Notes under the pieces: model-generated
The model's input: the letters and a program-made list of their open reading frames with translations, nothing else
Databases searched by the model: none
What the model was told of the DNA's origin: nothing
Position numbers and translations under genes: made by a program
Shown here: in pieces, positions 31,164-42,401 of the stretch
Layout: every line of letters begins with the position of its first letter
Numbering within the stretch: position 1 is the stretch's first letter
From: Actinernus sp. WN-2022
Lineage: Eukaryota > Cnidaria > Anthozoa > Actiniaria > Actinernidae
Length of the DNA: 64,000 nucleotides
Assembly (NCBI GenBank): GCA_030867875.1
Contig: JAOWCC010000577.1
Coordinates: 88,021,740 to 88,085,739, forward strand
Reading direction: 5' to 3'

Positions 31164-31238
31164 AACCACGGTGGTCTAATGATTAACGCTCTTGTTTACC
31201 ATTTCGAATCCCCAAGTTCAAGTCTCAGTATCGGCATC
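31164..31238 (+). other. tRNA-like sequence, left arm (degraded)
   Basis: ccacggtggtctaatgatta (A-box region) and agttcaagtctcag (B-box region) in tRNA-like spacing, ending before a T9 run at 31244 that could stop Pol III. The acceptor stem does not pair, so this is a tRNA-related promoter head, not a convincing tRNA gene. Confidence 0.6.
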
Positions 31239-32269
31239 GCGTCTTTTTTTTTCACTGCGAAGATTTTTAAATTTCTTTTTCCCATTTTTTTTCTGACTGC
31301 AGTCCCTTAAAAGCTTTTATTTCAAACATGACTATGTCAAGTAAGCCCTATAATACTTATCAGTGTTAATGTTGTGCCATATGCTGACGTCTCCATAATT
31401 CAGTGTAAGACTGCGAAAGGGTTAAAATACAACTGACATTATTTTCATTATTATTACGAGAACGGAGTTCTTTTTAACCTTTGAAATGCCTAGGACACCT
31501 ATCATCCACATATATGGTCGAACATTTCTTTTGCAAAAGCTTCGACTGCCGCAGGGAATGTAGTATTTTGAACGTCGACATCGTCCATGGCGAAGCTTCA
31601 AAAGTTTGTGATCGTTTGTCAAACACTCGTAAACCTTACGCCGAGTACACGGCTTTATTTAATTCCATGTGAGTTCTCTCTTCACAAAGTAAAAAGCTTC
31701 GTCAACTTATGCAAGCATTACTATGGGTTTCAAAGAGAATTCTGCACAATTTCTGGATTGCCGGGTATTTTCAAAACTGTCTCCGTATCTTGCGGCCGAT
31801 GTTTTGGAAATGTCGAAAAAACAATCAGTCTGCCTAAGTTCAGAAAATCAGTACGAATGAAATTCATAACACTTGCTAAAATCGCTTCCTACTTCTAAAC
31901 AAGGATATAATACTTTGAATCAGTGGGTATCTAGTATTTTCAAAACTGTTTCTGGTATTAACATGTAAGCCCGGTACAGTGTAAACAAATTACGCTTACT
32001 CAAATCCACAACCATCAACAGAATCGATACACCATTCTAAACGAAAATAGCGTTATTTGGGCGTACTCAGTCAGTGCTGGTATAATTATCTAGTTCGAAA
32101 GTCTGGGAAAAATTGAGACCGTTTCAGGATGACAGTATTATGTTAGCTACAGCGTCCGTTCTTATCCAATGTCAAAAAAGAAACTGCAAAAAGAAACACA
32201 TGTAAACAGAACAAAAAGACAAGGGGGGAAAAAAAAAGAAAAAAAATTAAAATAAGAAAAATAAAATAA

Positions 32270-32344
32270 GATGCCGATACCGAGACTTGAACTCGGGGCT
32301 TCGAACTGTAAAGCAAGAGCGTTAACCATTAGACCACCGTGGCT
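32270..32344 (-). other. tRNA-like sequence, right arm (better preserved)
   Basis: Minus-strand copy with ccacggtggtctaatggtta and gagttcaagtctcggtatcg. The boxes are closer to consensus than in the left arm, and an A/T-rich tract follows. Acceptor-stem pairing is again incomplete. Confidence 0.6.
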
Positions 32345-32487
32345 CTTTGTTACCAAATACAAAGGGCGCGTTCACTGCTGATTACCGTTCTTTATGTAAA
32401 AGGTGCGAACTGAACAAAGGCTATAAATCCATATGTGCATATGTCCAGGACAACGTTAACGGCAACGGCTGTATATATATATATATA

Positions 32488-32645
32488 TACAGTCAATGCC
32501 AAAAAGGTTGTCCAGCAGAACATAATATAATACTTTAATATCCATTGTTTTGGCCTATTGTCTTGGTCTAGACAATAGCCCAAAACAATGGATATTATAG
32601 TATTATATTATGTTCTGCTGGACAACCTTTTTGGCATTGACTGTA
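32488..32645. mobile_element. Tc1/mariner-like MITE, TA target
   Basis: cagtcaatgccaaaaaggtt starts an arm of about 75 bp that is repeated inverted up to ggcattgactg, each end bounded by TA. Near-perfect hairpin of 158 bp with a 10-bp loop (ttggtcta region). It sits in a (ta)n tract that continues at 32656-32682. Structure and TA flanks fit Tc1/mariner. Confidence 0.85.
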
Positions 32646-32743
32646 TGCGCCATAACTCATATATATATATATATATATATAGATAAATAAATGTTTCGAT
32701 TAATTCTATCAAACAGTGCTCGATACAATGCTGTAGAGCAATA

Positions 32744-33002
32744 ATACTAAGGATTCGGAGTATTTAAATTTTTGGTTGATTCATATTTCGCTCTACAATA
32801 CTGTTTCGTGGGGACCAAAGTCCTCACTCGTCAGGAGTTACTTCGTGAATGAATATTTGTTTACAGTTGAGCGTGCACTGAGCTTTCCACGCAAGCGGGT
32901 GTAGGTTCAAATGGCATTCCGCTGACGTGCATCTCATGTGCGCGCTCAACTGGGACTAATTGTATCGTAACAATGATTTGTTCCTATGCCTACATGATGA
33001 TA
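32744..33002. repeat. Left terminal inverted repeat of Penelope-like element
   Basis: Starts atactaaggattcggag and runs through the 3' UTR into the end of the RT/GIY-YIG frame. It pairs with 34512-34775. Confidence 0.92.
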
Positions 33003-34554
33003 TAAGTTCGTTCCTCTTGTTAAGCGTGCATCGGAATGGTTGACAAATAATAACATACTTCTCCCTAAGGCATAAATTACATCGTTTGCTTGCACTACTG
33101 TAAGGTTTTGCTTGCGAAATAATTAGCCATGAAATTTCGTAATCTACATTAATGTCCTTAAGAGTCCAAATATGTTTGCTAAGTTCTGTTGAGTTTCTCT
33201 TGGATGAGTGCCGGAATGATGCAGTATGGTTTCTGTATCTAGTCTTGAACTCGTTGTCAGTGAGGCCCACGTATGATTCACATGTGTTGTTATCTTTACG
33301 TTTTACACACGCTTGGTACACTACAGCAGACTGCAGGCAGTTTCCGCTAAGGGGGCATTCGTTCTTGTTACGGCAGTTACAGGTCTTCTTACTTTCTTCA
33401 TCCTCAGGTTTGCTATCGTTGTTAAAGTCCTTTAGTTGTCTCTTATTGTGGGCGTCGATAATTTGTTTAATGTTGCTCATGCAGCTGTAACTAATTTTAA
33501 TGGTATTTCTGTTGAAGATTTTCCTGAGGTTATTGCCTATTGGGAAACATTTATCAACAAGGCTAAGGAATTTCTTACCTACATTAGTGTAGACATTCTT
33601 GCTGAACGGGGGATTATACCACAGGATGTTATTTCTTGGTCTGTTTCTTCGTTTGTTCGTAGTTTTCGGTTCAAACTCAAGTCTGTGGTTGTATCCGCTC
33701 TCATTCAGTGCCTTCTGATAGAGTGGTGCGGCAAGATCGAATGACTTCTTGTCCGATGATATGGACGAGAGACGTCTGTTGATGCCTGCAGGTATATTTT
33801 TGATGATAGAAGGCGGGTGGTTGCTCTGCCGGTGTACATAAAGCGGGGTGCTGTTGGGTTTTGCATATGGGCTGTATGTGTTCTCGGTGAGATTAAAGGT
33901 AACATCCAGGAAGTTTACAACTTTTTTGTTTACTTCTATGGTGATCCGTAGTCCGTGTTCTTTGAATATGGAGCTGATCTCTTTCTTTGTTCTCTCTGTT
34001 TCTTTTGGCGTGGCGTCTGTAACAGCCAAACCATCGTCTCGGTATAGTCCTATTTTGTTCCCATGCTTTAAATGGAGCTGTGATAGTATAAAACAACCCA
34101 CTAGTTCGCATGTTTCTGCTCCGTCGAAGCTCCCCATTGCTACGTCAAAAGGGCTAGTGCTCTTCTTTTGCCATTCTTGTTGTTTGTTGATGAGGAGTGA
34201 GTTCTTCGCTTGTATAATGATGTTTCTTTCGTCTTCTGTTATGTTGTCGTAGTTTGAAGCGAAATTCAGCGCTTTCGTCAGGAGCTCCTCTTTAATGGAC
34301 GGGTAGAATTCTACGATGTCGAAACAGATGAAGTTATGCTTTTCCTTGTTATCGATGAGGTTGAACCATTTGATGACCGAAGAGGTGTTCTTCCACTGGT
34401 TTATCTTAGTTGCTGTTACGATCTTTCCATTTATTCTATCCAGTATTTGTTTACTGATTTTACCAATCTCAGATTTGGTGGGGTTTATTAATCTGCAGGT
34501 GGGTTTGTTTGTATCATCATGTAGGCATAGGAACAAATCATTGTTACGATACAA
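32956..34554 (-). CDS. Penelope-like reverse transcriptase with GIY-YIG endonuclease (5'-truncated)
   Basis: 532 residues. RT motifs: FDIVEFYPS (motif A, Asp79), [16 protein letters not shown] (motif B, about 140-155), YRDDGLAV (motif C, Asp173-Asp174) and VNFLDVTF (about 213-220). A Cys cluster (Cys392, 394, 400, 406) precedes the GIY-YIG nuclease: VVY at 411-413, YVG at 428-430, RYRNH about 439-443, Glu498. This RT plus GIY-YIG order defines endonuclease-bearing Penelope-like elements. The frame is intact to the stop, but the N-terminus is not natural: the first 14 or so residues lie in the right inverted arm and read the wrong strand of the element's own 3' end. The authentic N-terminal part of the protein is lost. 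The copy is probably immobile but young, since no stops interrupt it. Confidence 0.92.
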   Translation of the reverse strand: MYRNNDLFLCLHDDTNKPTCRLINPTKSEIGKISKQILDRINGKIVTATKINQWKNTSSVIKWFNLIDNKEKHNFICFDIVEFYPSIKEELLTKALNFASNYDNITEDERNIIIQAKNSLLINKQQEWQKKSTSPFDVAMGSFDGAETCELVGCFILSQLHLKHGNKIGLYRDDGLAVTDATPKETERTKKEISSIFKEHGLRITIEVNKKVVNFLDVTFNLTENTYSPYAKPNSTPLYVHRQSNHPPSIIKNIPAGINRRLSSISSDKKSFDLAAPLYQKALNESGYNHRLEFEPKTTNKRRNRPRNNILWYNPPFSKNVYTNVGKKFLSLVDKCFPIGNNLRKIFNRNTIKISYSCMSNIKQIIDAHNKRQLKDFNNDSKPEDEESKKTCNCRNKNECPLSGNCLQSAVVYQACVKRKDNNTCESYVGLTDNEFKTRYRNHTASFRHSSKRNSTELSKHIWTLKDINVDYEISWLIISQAKPYSSASKRCNLCLREKYVIICQPFRCTLNKRNELISSCRHRNKSLLRYN

Positions 34555-34775
34555 TTAGTCCCAGTTGAGCGCGCACATGAGATGCACGTCAGCGGAATGC
34601 CATTTGAACCTACACCCGCTTGCGTGGAAAGCTCAGTGCACGCTCAACTGTAAAAAAAAATATATTCATTCACGAAGTAACTCCTGACGAGTGAGGACTT
34701 TGGTCCCCACGAAACAGTATTGTAGAGCGAAATATGAATCAACCAAACATTTAAATACTCCGAATCCTTAGTATA
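34512..34775. repeat. Right terminal inverted repeat of Penelope-like element
   Basis: Inverted copy of 32744-33002; on the plus strand it encodes the same C-terminal [14 protein letters not shown] ending at 34558. Confidence 0.92.
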
Positions 34776-34840
34776 TCTAGCATGTTTTCACAAAAGGGGG
34801 TGTTAGGTTCCAAGGCTCCTTTTGTGAAAACATGCTAGAT
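34776..34840. repeat. First palindromic spacer of the array (65-bp variant)
   Basis: Two 23-base arms (atctagcatgttttcacaaa plus agg, and its complement) around a loop gtgttaggttccaaggct with flanking G. This first copy has four G after the left arm instead of five, so 65 not 66 bp. It begins one base after the Penelope-like element ends. Confidence 0.95.
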
Positions 34841-35484
34841 CTTGTGTGCCTTTAAGCTTTAAAAGCCAGTTACTCGTGTTTCTGCCGTTTTCGTGAAAGC
34901 GCAAATGACAGTTTACGACTTTTCTGGCCTTTCTTTCCAATAATTGATCTGTAGGTATTTTATGAGGGTGGTGTGGGGTGGGGAGGAGTAGTTCAATTTT
35001 TTTCGCGAAAAACCAACTTTGCCTGACGTATGGCGCAACGATTTGCTTAGTGAAAGATGTACATTTTCCACTAGGTCTGAGAAAAAAGGTGCATTTTTGG
35101 GATGAAAACGTTGAAAAGTGAGTTACTGGCTTTTAAAGCCAACAAGTACGCATTAATTTACTTGTGTAACCTAAATTTCAAAGTGGCGCCATTTCTCGAC
35201 CTTTTAATGGATTTCGATGCACTATACGGCAATACAACGTTCTCTTCATGTAGATTGCGTGTAATTGATGGAAGTTTCCTGTATTTTGAGTAACAATACC
35301 AGAAAATGGCCTTTTTCTAACCTAAGCATAACCTCTAGGTCTCAAATAAAGAAATTATGGGATAGATCTCACACAAGTAAATTATGGGATAGAAAGGCCA
35401 TTAAAGTCTTCAACTGTCATTTGCCGTTTCAAGAAAACGGCAAAAACACGAGTTACTGGCTTTTAAAGCTTAAAGGCACACAAG
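34841..35484. repeat. Array unit 1, reference 644-bp foldback monomer
   Basis: The ends are inverted repeats: cttgtgtgcctttaagcttt with aaaagccagttactcgtgtt at the left (34841-34880) mirrors the right end (35426-35484). About 5 mismatches occur in the first 73 bp, and weaker pairing reaches about 115 bp. Inside are a G-rich run (gggtggtgtggggtggggag, near 34966), the palindrome tttttcgcgaaaaa near 35003, and at 35119 a third copy of the end motif (gagttactggcttttaaagc). Two short frames (63 and 81-92 codons) exist in every unit but match no known family; the second runs into the next junction and ends differently with each linker type, so neither is called a gene. Confidence 0.93.
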
Positions 35485-35488
35485 AATT
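35485..35488. repeat. AATT minimal junction (first of five)
   Basis: Units 1 and 2 are joined as cacacaag-AATT-cttgtgtg, a perfect palindrome containing GAATTC. The same linker occurs at 36843, 38911, 48016 and 61255. Confidence 0.95.
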
Positions 35489-38400
35489 CTTGTGTGCCTT
35501 TAAGCTTTAAAAGCCAGTTACTCGTGTTTCTGCCGTTTTCGTGAAAGCGCAAATGACAGTTTACGACTTTTCTGGCCTTTCTTTCCAATAATTGATCTGT
35601 AGGTATTTTATGAGGGTGGTGTGGGGTGGGGAGGAGTAGTTCAAATTTTTTCGCGAAAAACCAACTTTGCCTGACGTATGGCGCAACGATTTGCTTAGTG
35701 AAAGATGTACATTTTCCACTAGGTCTGAGAAAAAAGGTGCATTTTTGGGATGAAAACGTTGAAAAGTGAGTTACTGGCTTTTAAAGCCAACAAGTACGCA
35801 TTAATTTACTTGTGTAACCTAAATTTCAAAGTGGCGCCATTTCTCGACCTTTTAATGGATTTCGATGCACTATACGGCAATACAACGTTCTCTTCATGTA
35901 GATTGCGTGTAATTGATGGAAGTTTCCTGTATTTTGAGTAACAATACCAGAAAATGGCCTTTTTCTAACCTAAGCATAACCTCTAGGTCTCAAATAAAGA
36001 AATTATGGGATAGATCTCACACAAGTAAATTATGGGATAGAAAGGCCATTAAAGTCTTCAACTGTCATTTGCCGTTTCAAGAAAACGGCAAAAACACGAG
36101 TTACTGGCTTTTAAAGCTTAAAGGCACACAAGATCTAGCATGTTTTCACAAAAGGGGGTGTTAGGTTCCAAGGCTCCTTTTGTGAAAACATGCTAGATCT
36201 TGTGTGCCTTTAAGCTTTAAAAGCCAGTTACTCGTGTTTCTGCCGTTTTCGTGAAAGCGCAAATGACAGTTTACGACTTTTCTGGCCTTTCTTTCCAATA
36301 ATTGATCTGTAGGTATTTTATGAGGGTGGTGTGGGGTGGGGAGGAGTAGTTCAATTTTTTTCGCGAAAAACCAACTTTGCCTGACGTATGGCGCAACGAT
36401 TTGCTTAGTGAAAGATGTACATTTTCCACTAGGTCTGAGAAAAAAGGTGCATTTTTGGGATGAAAACGTTGAAAAGTGAGTTACTGGCTTTTAAAGCCAA
36501 CAAGTACGCATTAATTTACTTGTGTAACCTAAATTTCAAAGTGGCGCCATTTCTCGACCTTTTAATGGATTTCGATGCACTATACGGCAATACAACGTTC
36601 TCTTCATGTAGATTGCGTGTAATTGATGGAAGTTTCCTGTATTTTGAGTAACAATACCAGAAAATGGCCTTTTTCTAACCTAAGCATAACCTCTAGGTCT
36701 CAAATAAAGAAATTATGGGATAGATCTCACACAAGTAAATTATGGGATAGAAAGGCCATTAAAGTCTTCAACTGTCATTTGCCGTTTCAAGAAAACGGCA
36801 AAAACACGAGTTACTGGCTTTTAAAGCTTAAAGGCACACAAGAATTCTTGTGTGCCTTTAAGCTTTAAAAGCCAGTTACTCGTGTTTCTGCCGTTTTCGT
36901 GAAAGCGCAAATGACAGTTTACGACTTTTCTGGCCTTTCTTTCCAATAATTGATCTGTAGGTATTTTATGAGGGTGGTGTGGGGTGGGGAGGAGTAGTTC
37001 AATTTTTTTCGCGAAAAACCAACTTTGCCTGACGTATGGCGCAACGATTTGCTTAGTGAAAGATGTACATTTTCCACTAGGTCTGAGAAAAAAGGTGCAT
37101 TTTTGGGATGAAAACGTTGAAAAGTGAGTTACTGGCTTTTAAAGCCAACAAGTACGCATTAATTTACTTGTGTAACCTAAATTTCAAAGTGGCGCCATTT
37201 CTCGACCTTTTAATGGATTTCGATGCACTATACGGCAATACAACGTTCTCTTCATGTAGATTGCGTGTAATTGATGGAAGTTTCCTGTATTTTGAGTAAC
37301 AATACCAGAAAATGGCCTTTTTCTAACCTAAGCATAACCTCTAGGTCTCAAATAAAGAAATTATGGGATAGATCTCACACAAGTAAATTATGGGATAGAA
37401 AGGCCATTAAAGTCTTCAACTGTCATTTGCCGTTTCAAGAAAACGGCAAAAACACGAGTTACTGGCTTTTAAAGCTTAAAGGCACACAAGATCTAGCATG
37501 TTTTCACAAAAGGGGGTGTTAGGTTCCAAGGCTCCTTTTGTGAAAACATGCTAGATCTTGTGTGCCTTTAAGCTTTAAAAGCCAGTTACTCGTGTTTCTG
37601 CCGTTTTCGTGAAAGCGCAAATGACAGTTTACGACTTTTCTGGCCTTTCTTTCCAATAATTGATCTGTAGGTATTTTATGAGGGTGGTGTTGGGTGGGGA
37701 GGAGTAGTTCAAATTTTTTCGCGAAAAACCAACTTTGCCTGACGTATGGCGCAACGATTTGCTTAGTGAAAGATGTACATTTTCCACTAGGTCTGAGAAA
37801 AAAGGTGCATTTTTGGGATGAAAACGTTGAAAAGTGAGTTACTGGCTTTTAAAGCCAACAAGTACGCATTAATTTACTTGTGTAACCTAAATTTCAAAGT
37901 GGCGCCATTTCTCGACCTTTTAATGGATTTCGATGCACTATACGGCAATACAACGTTCTCTTCATGTAGATTGCGTGTAATTGATGGAAGTTTCCTGTAT
38001 TTTGAGTAACAATACCAGAAAATGGCCTTTTTCTAACCTAAGCATAACCTCTAGGTCTCAAATAAAGAAATTATGGGATAGATCTCACACAAGTAAATTA
38101 TGGGATAGAAAGGCCATTAAAGTCTTCAACTGTCATTTGCCGTTTCAAGAAAACGGCAAAAACACGAGTTACTGGCTTTTAAAGCTTAAAGGCACACAAG
38201 ATCTAGCATGTTTTCACAAAAGGGGGTGTTAGGTTCCAAGGCTCCTTTTGTGAAAACATGCTAGATCTTGTGTGCCTTTAAGCTTTAAAAGCCAGTTACT
38301 CGTGTTTCTGCCGTTTTCGTGAAAGCGCAAATGACAGTTTACGACTTTTCTGGCCTTTCTTTCCAATAATTGATCTGTAGGTATTTTATGAGGGTGGTGT

Positions 38401-41400
38401 GGGGTGGGGAGGAGTAGTTCAATTTTTTTCGCGAAAAACCAACTTTGCCTGACGTATGGCGCAACGATTTGCTTAGTGAAAGATGTACATTTTCCACTAG
38501 GTCTGAGAAAAAAGGTGCATTTTTGGGATGAAAACGTTGAAAAGTGAGTTACTGGCTTTTAAAGCCAACAAGTACGCATTAATTTACTTGTGTAACCTAA
38601 ATTTCAAAGTGGCGCCATTTCTCGACCTTTTAATGGATTTCGATGCACTATACGGCAATACAACGTTCTCTTCATGTAGATTGCGTGTAATTGATGGAAG
38701 TTTCCTGTATTTTGAGTAACAATACCAGAAAATGGCCTTTTTCTAACCTAAGCATAACCTCTAGGTCTCAAATAAAGAAATTATGGGATAGATCTCACAC
38801 AAGTAAATTATGGGATAGAAAGGCCATTAAAGTCTTCAACTGTCATTTGCCGTTTCAAGAAAACGGCAAAAACACGAGTTACTGGCTTTTAAAGCTTAAA
38901 GGCACACAAGAATTCTTGTGTGCCTTTAAGCTTTAAAAGCCAGTTACTCGTGTTTCTGCCGTTTTCGTGAAAGCGCAAATGACAGTTTACGACTTTTCTG
39001 GCCTTTCTTTCCAATAATTGATCTGTAGGTATTTTATGAGGGTGGTGTGGGGTGGGGAGGAGTAGTTCAATTTTTTTCGCGAAAAACCAACTTTGCCTGA
39101 CGTATGGCGCAACGATTTGCTTAGTGAAAGATGTACATTTTCCACTAGGTCTGAGAAAAAAGGTGCATTTTTGGGATGAAAACGTTGAAAAGTGAGTTAC
39201 TGGCTTTTAAAGCCAACAAGTACGCATTAATTTACTTGTGTAACCTAAATTTCAAAGTGGCGCCATTTCTCGACCTTTTAATGGATTTCGATGCACTATA
39301 CGGCAATACAACGTTCTCTTCATGTAGATTGCGTGTAATTGATGGAAGTTTCCTGTATTTTGAGTAACAATACCAGAAAATGGCCTTTTTCTAACCTAAG
39401 CATAACCTCTAGGTCTCAAATAAAGAAATTATGGGATAGATCTCACACAAGTAAATTATGGGATAGAAAGGCCATTAAAGTCTTCAACTGTCATTTGCCG
39501 TTTCAAGAAAACGGCAAAAACACGAGTTACTGGCTTTTAAAGCTTAAAGGCACACAAGATCTAGCATGTTTTCACAAAAGGGGGTGTTAGGTTCCAAGGC
39601 TCCTTTTGTGAAAACATGCTAGATCTTGTGTGCCTTTAAGCTTTAAAAGCCAGTTACTCGTGTTTCTGCCGTTTTCGTGAAAGCGCAAATGACAGTTTAC
39701 GACTTTTCTGGCCTTTCTTTCCAATAATTGATCTGTAGGTATTTTATGAGGGTGGTGTTGGGTGGGGAGGAGTAGTTCAAATTTTTTCGCGAAAAACCAA
39801 CTTTGCCTGACGTATGGCGCAACGATTTGCTTAGTGAAAGATGTACATTTTCCACTAGGTCTGAGAAAAAAGGTGCATTTTTGGGATGAAAACGTTGAAA
39901 AGTGAGTTACTGGCTTTTAAAGCCAACAAGTACGCATTAATTTACTTGTGTAACCTAAATTTCAAAGTGGCGCCATTTCTCGACCTTTTAATGGATTTCG
40001 ATGCACTATACGGCAATACAACGTTCTCTTCATGTAGATTGCGTGTAATTGATGGAAGTTTCCTGTATTTTGAGTAACAATACCAGAAAATGGCCTTTTT
40101 CTAACCTAAGCATAACCTCTAGGTCTCAAATAAAGAAATTATGGGATAGATCTCACACAAGTAAATTATGGGATAGAAAGGCCATTAAAGTCTTCAACTG
40201 TCATTTGCCGTTTCAAGAAAACGGCAAAAACACGAGTTACTGGCTTTTAAAGCTTAAAGGCACACAAGATCTAGCATGTTTTCACAAAAGGGGGTGTTAG
40301 GTTCCAAGGCTCCTTTTGTGAAAACATGCTAGATCTTGTGTGCCTTTAAGCTTTAAAAGCCAGTTACTCGTGTTTCTGCCGTTTTCGTGAAAGCGCAAAT
40401 GACAGTTTACGACTTTTCTGGCCTTTCTTTCCAATAATTGATCTGTAGGTATTTTATGAGGGTGGTGTGGGGTGGGGAGGAGTAGTTCAAATTTTTTCGC
40501 GAAAAACCAACTTTGCCTGACGTATGGCGCAACGATTTGCTTAGTGAAAGATGTACATTTTCCACTAGGTCTGAGAAAAAAGGTGCATTTTTGGGATGAA
40601 AACGTTGAAAAGTGAGTTACTGGCTTTTAAAGCCAACAAGTACGCATTAATTTACTTGTGTAACCTAAATTTCAAAGTGGCGCCATTTCTCGACCTTTTA
40701 ATGGATTTCGATGCACTATACGGCAATACAACGTTCTCTTCATGTAGATTGCGTGTAATTGATGGAAGTTTCCTGTATTTTGAGTAACAATACCAGAAAA
40801 TGGCCTTTTTCTAACCTAAGCATAACCTCTAGGTCTCAAATAAAGAAATTATGGGATAGATCTCACACAAGTAAATTATGGGATAGAAAGGCCATTAAAG
40901 TCTTCAACTGTCATTTGCCGTTTCAAGAAAACGGCAAAAACACGAGTTACTGGCTTTTAAAGCTTAAAGGCACACAAGATCTAGCATGTTTTCACAAAAG
41001 GGGGTGTTAGGTTCCAAGGCTCCTTTTGTGAAAACATGCTAGATCTTGTGTGCCTTTAAGCTTTAAAAGCCAGTTACTCGTGTTTCTGCCGTTTTCGTGA
41101 AAGCGCAAATGACAGTTTACGACTTTTCTGGCCTTTCTTTCCAATAATTGATCTGTAGGTATTTTATGAGGGTGGTGTGGGGTGGGGAGGAGTAGTTCAA
41201 ATTTTTTCGCGAAAAACCAACTTTGCCTGACGTATGGCGCAACGATTTGCTTAGTGAAAGATGTACATTTTCCACTAGGTCTGAGAAAAAAGGTGCATTT
41301 TTGGGATGAAAACGTTGAAAAGTGAGTTACTGGCTTTTAAAGCCAACAAGTACGCATTAATTTACTTGTGTAACCTAAATTTCAAAGTGGCGCCATTTCT

Positions 41401-42398
41401 CGACCTTTTAATGGATTTCGATGCACTATACGGCAATACAACGTTCTCTTCATGTAGATTGCGTGTAATTGATGGAAGTTTCCTGTATTTTGAGTAACAA
41501 TACCAGAAAATGGCCTTTTTCTAACCTAAGCATAACCTCTAGGTCTCAAATAAAGAAATTATGGGATAGATCTCACACAAGTAAATTATGGGATAGAAAG
41601 GCCATTAAAGTCTTCAACTGTCATTTGCCGTTTCAAGAAAACGGCAAAAACACGAGTTACTGGCTTTTAAAGCTTAAAGGCACACAAGATCTAGCATGTT
41701 TTCACAAAAGGGGGTGTTAGGTTCCAAGGCTCCTTTTGTGAAAACATGCTAGATCTTGTGTGCCTTTAAGCTTTAAAAGCCAGTTACTCGTGTTTCTGCC
41801 GTTTTCGTGAAAGCGCAAATGACAGTTTACGACTTTTCTGGCCTTTCTTTCCAATAATTGATCTGTAGGTATTTTATGAGGGTGGTGTGGGGTGGGGAGG
41901 AGTAGTTCAAATTTTTTCGCGAAAAACCAACTTTGCCTGACGTATGGCGCAACGATTTGCTTAGTGAAAGATGTACATTTTCCACTAGGTCTGAGAAAAA
42001 AGGTGCATTTTTGGGATGAAAACGTTGAAAAGTGAGTTACTGGCTTTTAAAGCCAACAAGTACGCATTAATTTACTTGTGTAACCTAAATTTCAAAGTGG
42101 CGCCATTTCTCGACCTTTTAATGGATTTCGATGCACTATACGGCAATACAACGTTCTCTTCATGTAGATTGCGTGTAATTGATGGAAGTTTCCTGTATTT
42201 TGAGTAACAATACCAGAAAATGGCCTTTTTCTAACCTAAGCATAACCTCTAGGTCTCAAATAAAGAAATTATGGGATAGATCTCACACAAGTAAATTATG
42301 GGATAGAAAGGCCATTAAAGTCTTCAACTGTCATTTGCCGTTTCAAGAAAACGGCAAAAACACGAGTTACTGGCTTTTAAAGCTTAAAGGCACACAAG

Positions 42399-42401
42399 AA
42401 T
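42399..42401. repeat. AAT minimal junction (first of four)
   Basis: Units joined as cacacaag-AAT-cttgtgtg, one base shorter than the AATT form. Also at 51504, 58541 and 60608; the last is preceded by a point change (cacacaag to cacactag). Confidence 0.95.

Larger units (their letters stand above)
31015..32490. mobile_element. 1.5-kb element with tRNA-like sequences in both terminal inverted repeats
   Basis: Inverted arms of about 220 bp (31015-31238 and 32270-32490) match from the (ta)n edge through cacatatggatttatagcct and gccctttgtatttggtaaca into a tRNA-like block. No protein-coding frame is recognisable in the 1-kb centre. It could be one element with long inverted repeats, or two copies of a 5'-extended SINE in opposite orientation. 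Confidence 0.65.
32744..34775 (-). mobile_element. Penelope-like retroelement bounded by inverted copies of its 3' end
   Basis: Minus-strand element with a 532-residue RT/GIY-YIG frame. The left end (32744-33002) holds the last 16 codons plus 3' UTR; the right end (34512-34775) is the same sequence inverted, a few small indels apart. Such inverted partial-copy ends (pLTRs) are known in Penelope-like elements. The right arm stops at 34775 directly against the satellite array. No target duplication was identified. Confidence 0.85.

Noticed and set aside
32270..32344. Functional tRNA gene
   Set aside because: A and B boxes are present but the acceptor stem does not pair and the sequence lies within a repeated inverted arm.
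33152..34252. Plus-strand frames over the Penelope-like element
   Set aside because: Antisense shadows of the RT/GIY-YIG frame; no domain of their own.
35102..35293. 63-codon frame repeated in every array unit
   Set aside because: No recognisable domain. It is preserved only because the units are nearly identical, so there is no evidence of selection on codons.
35265..35510. 81-92-codon frame crossing each unit junction
   Set aside because: It ends differently with each linker type and runs through the inverted end; a by-product of the repeat.
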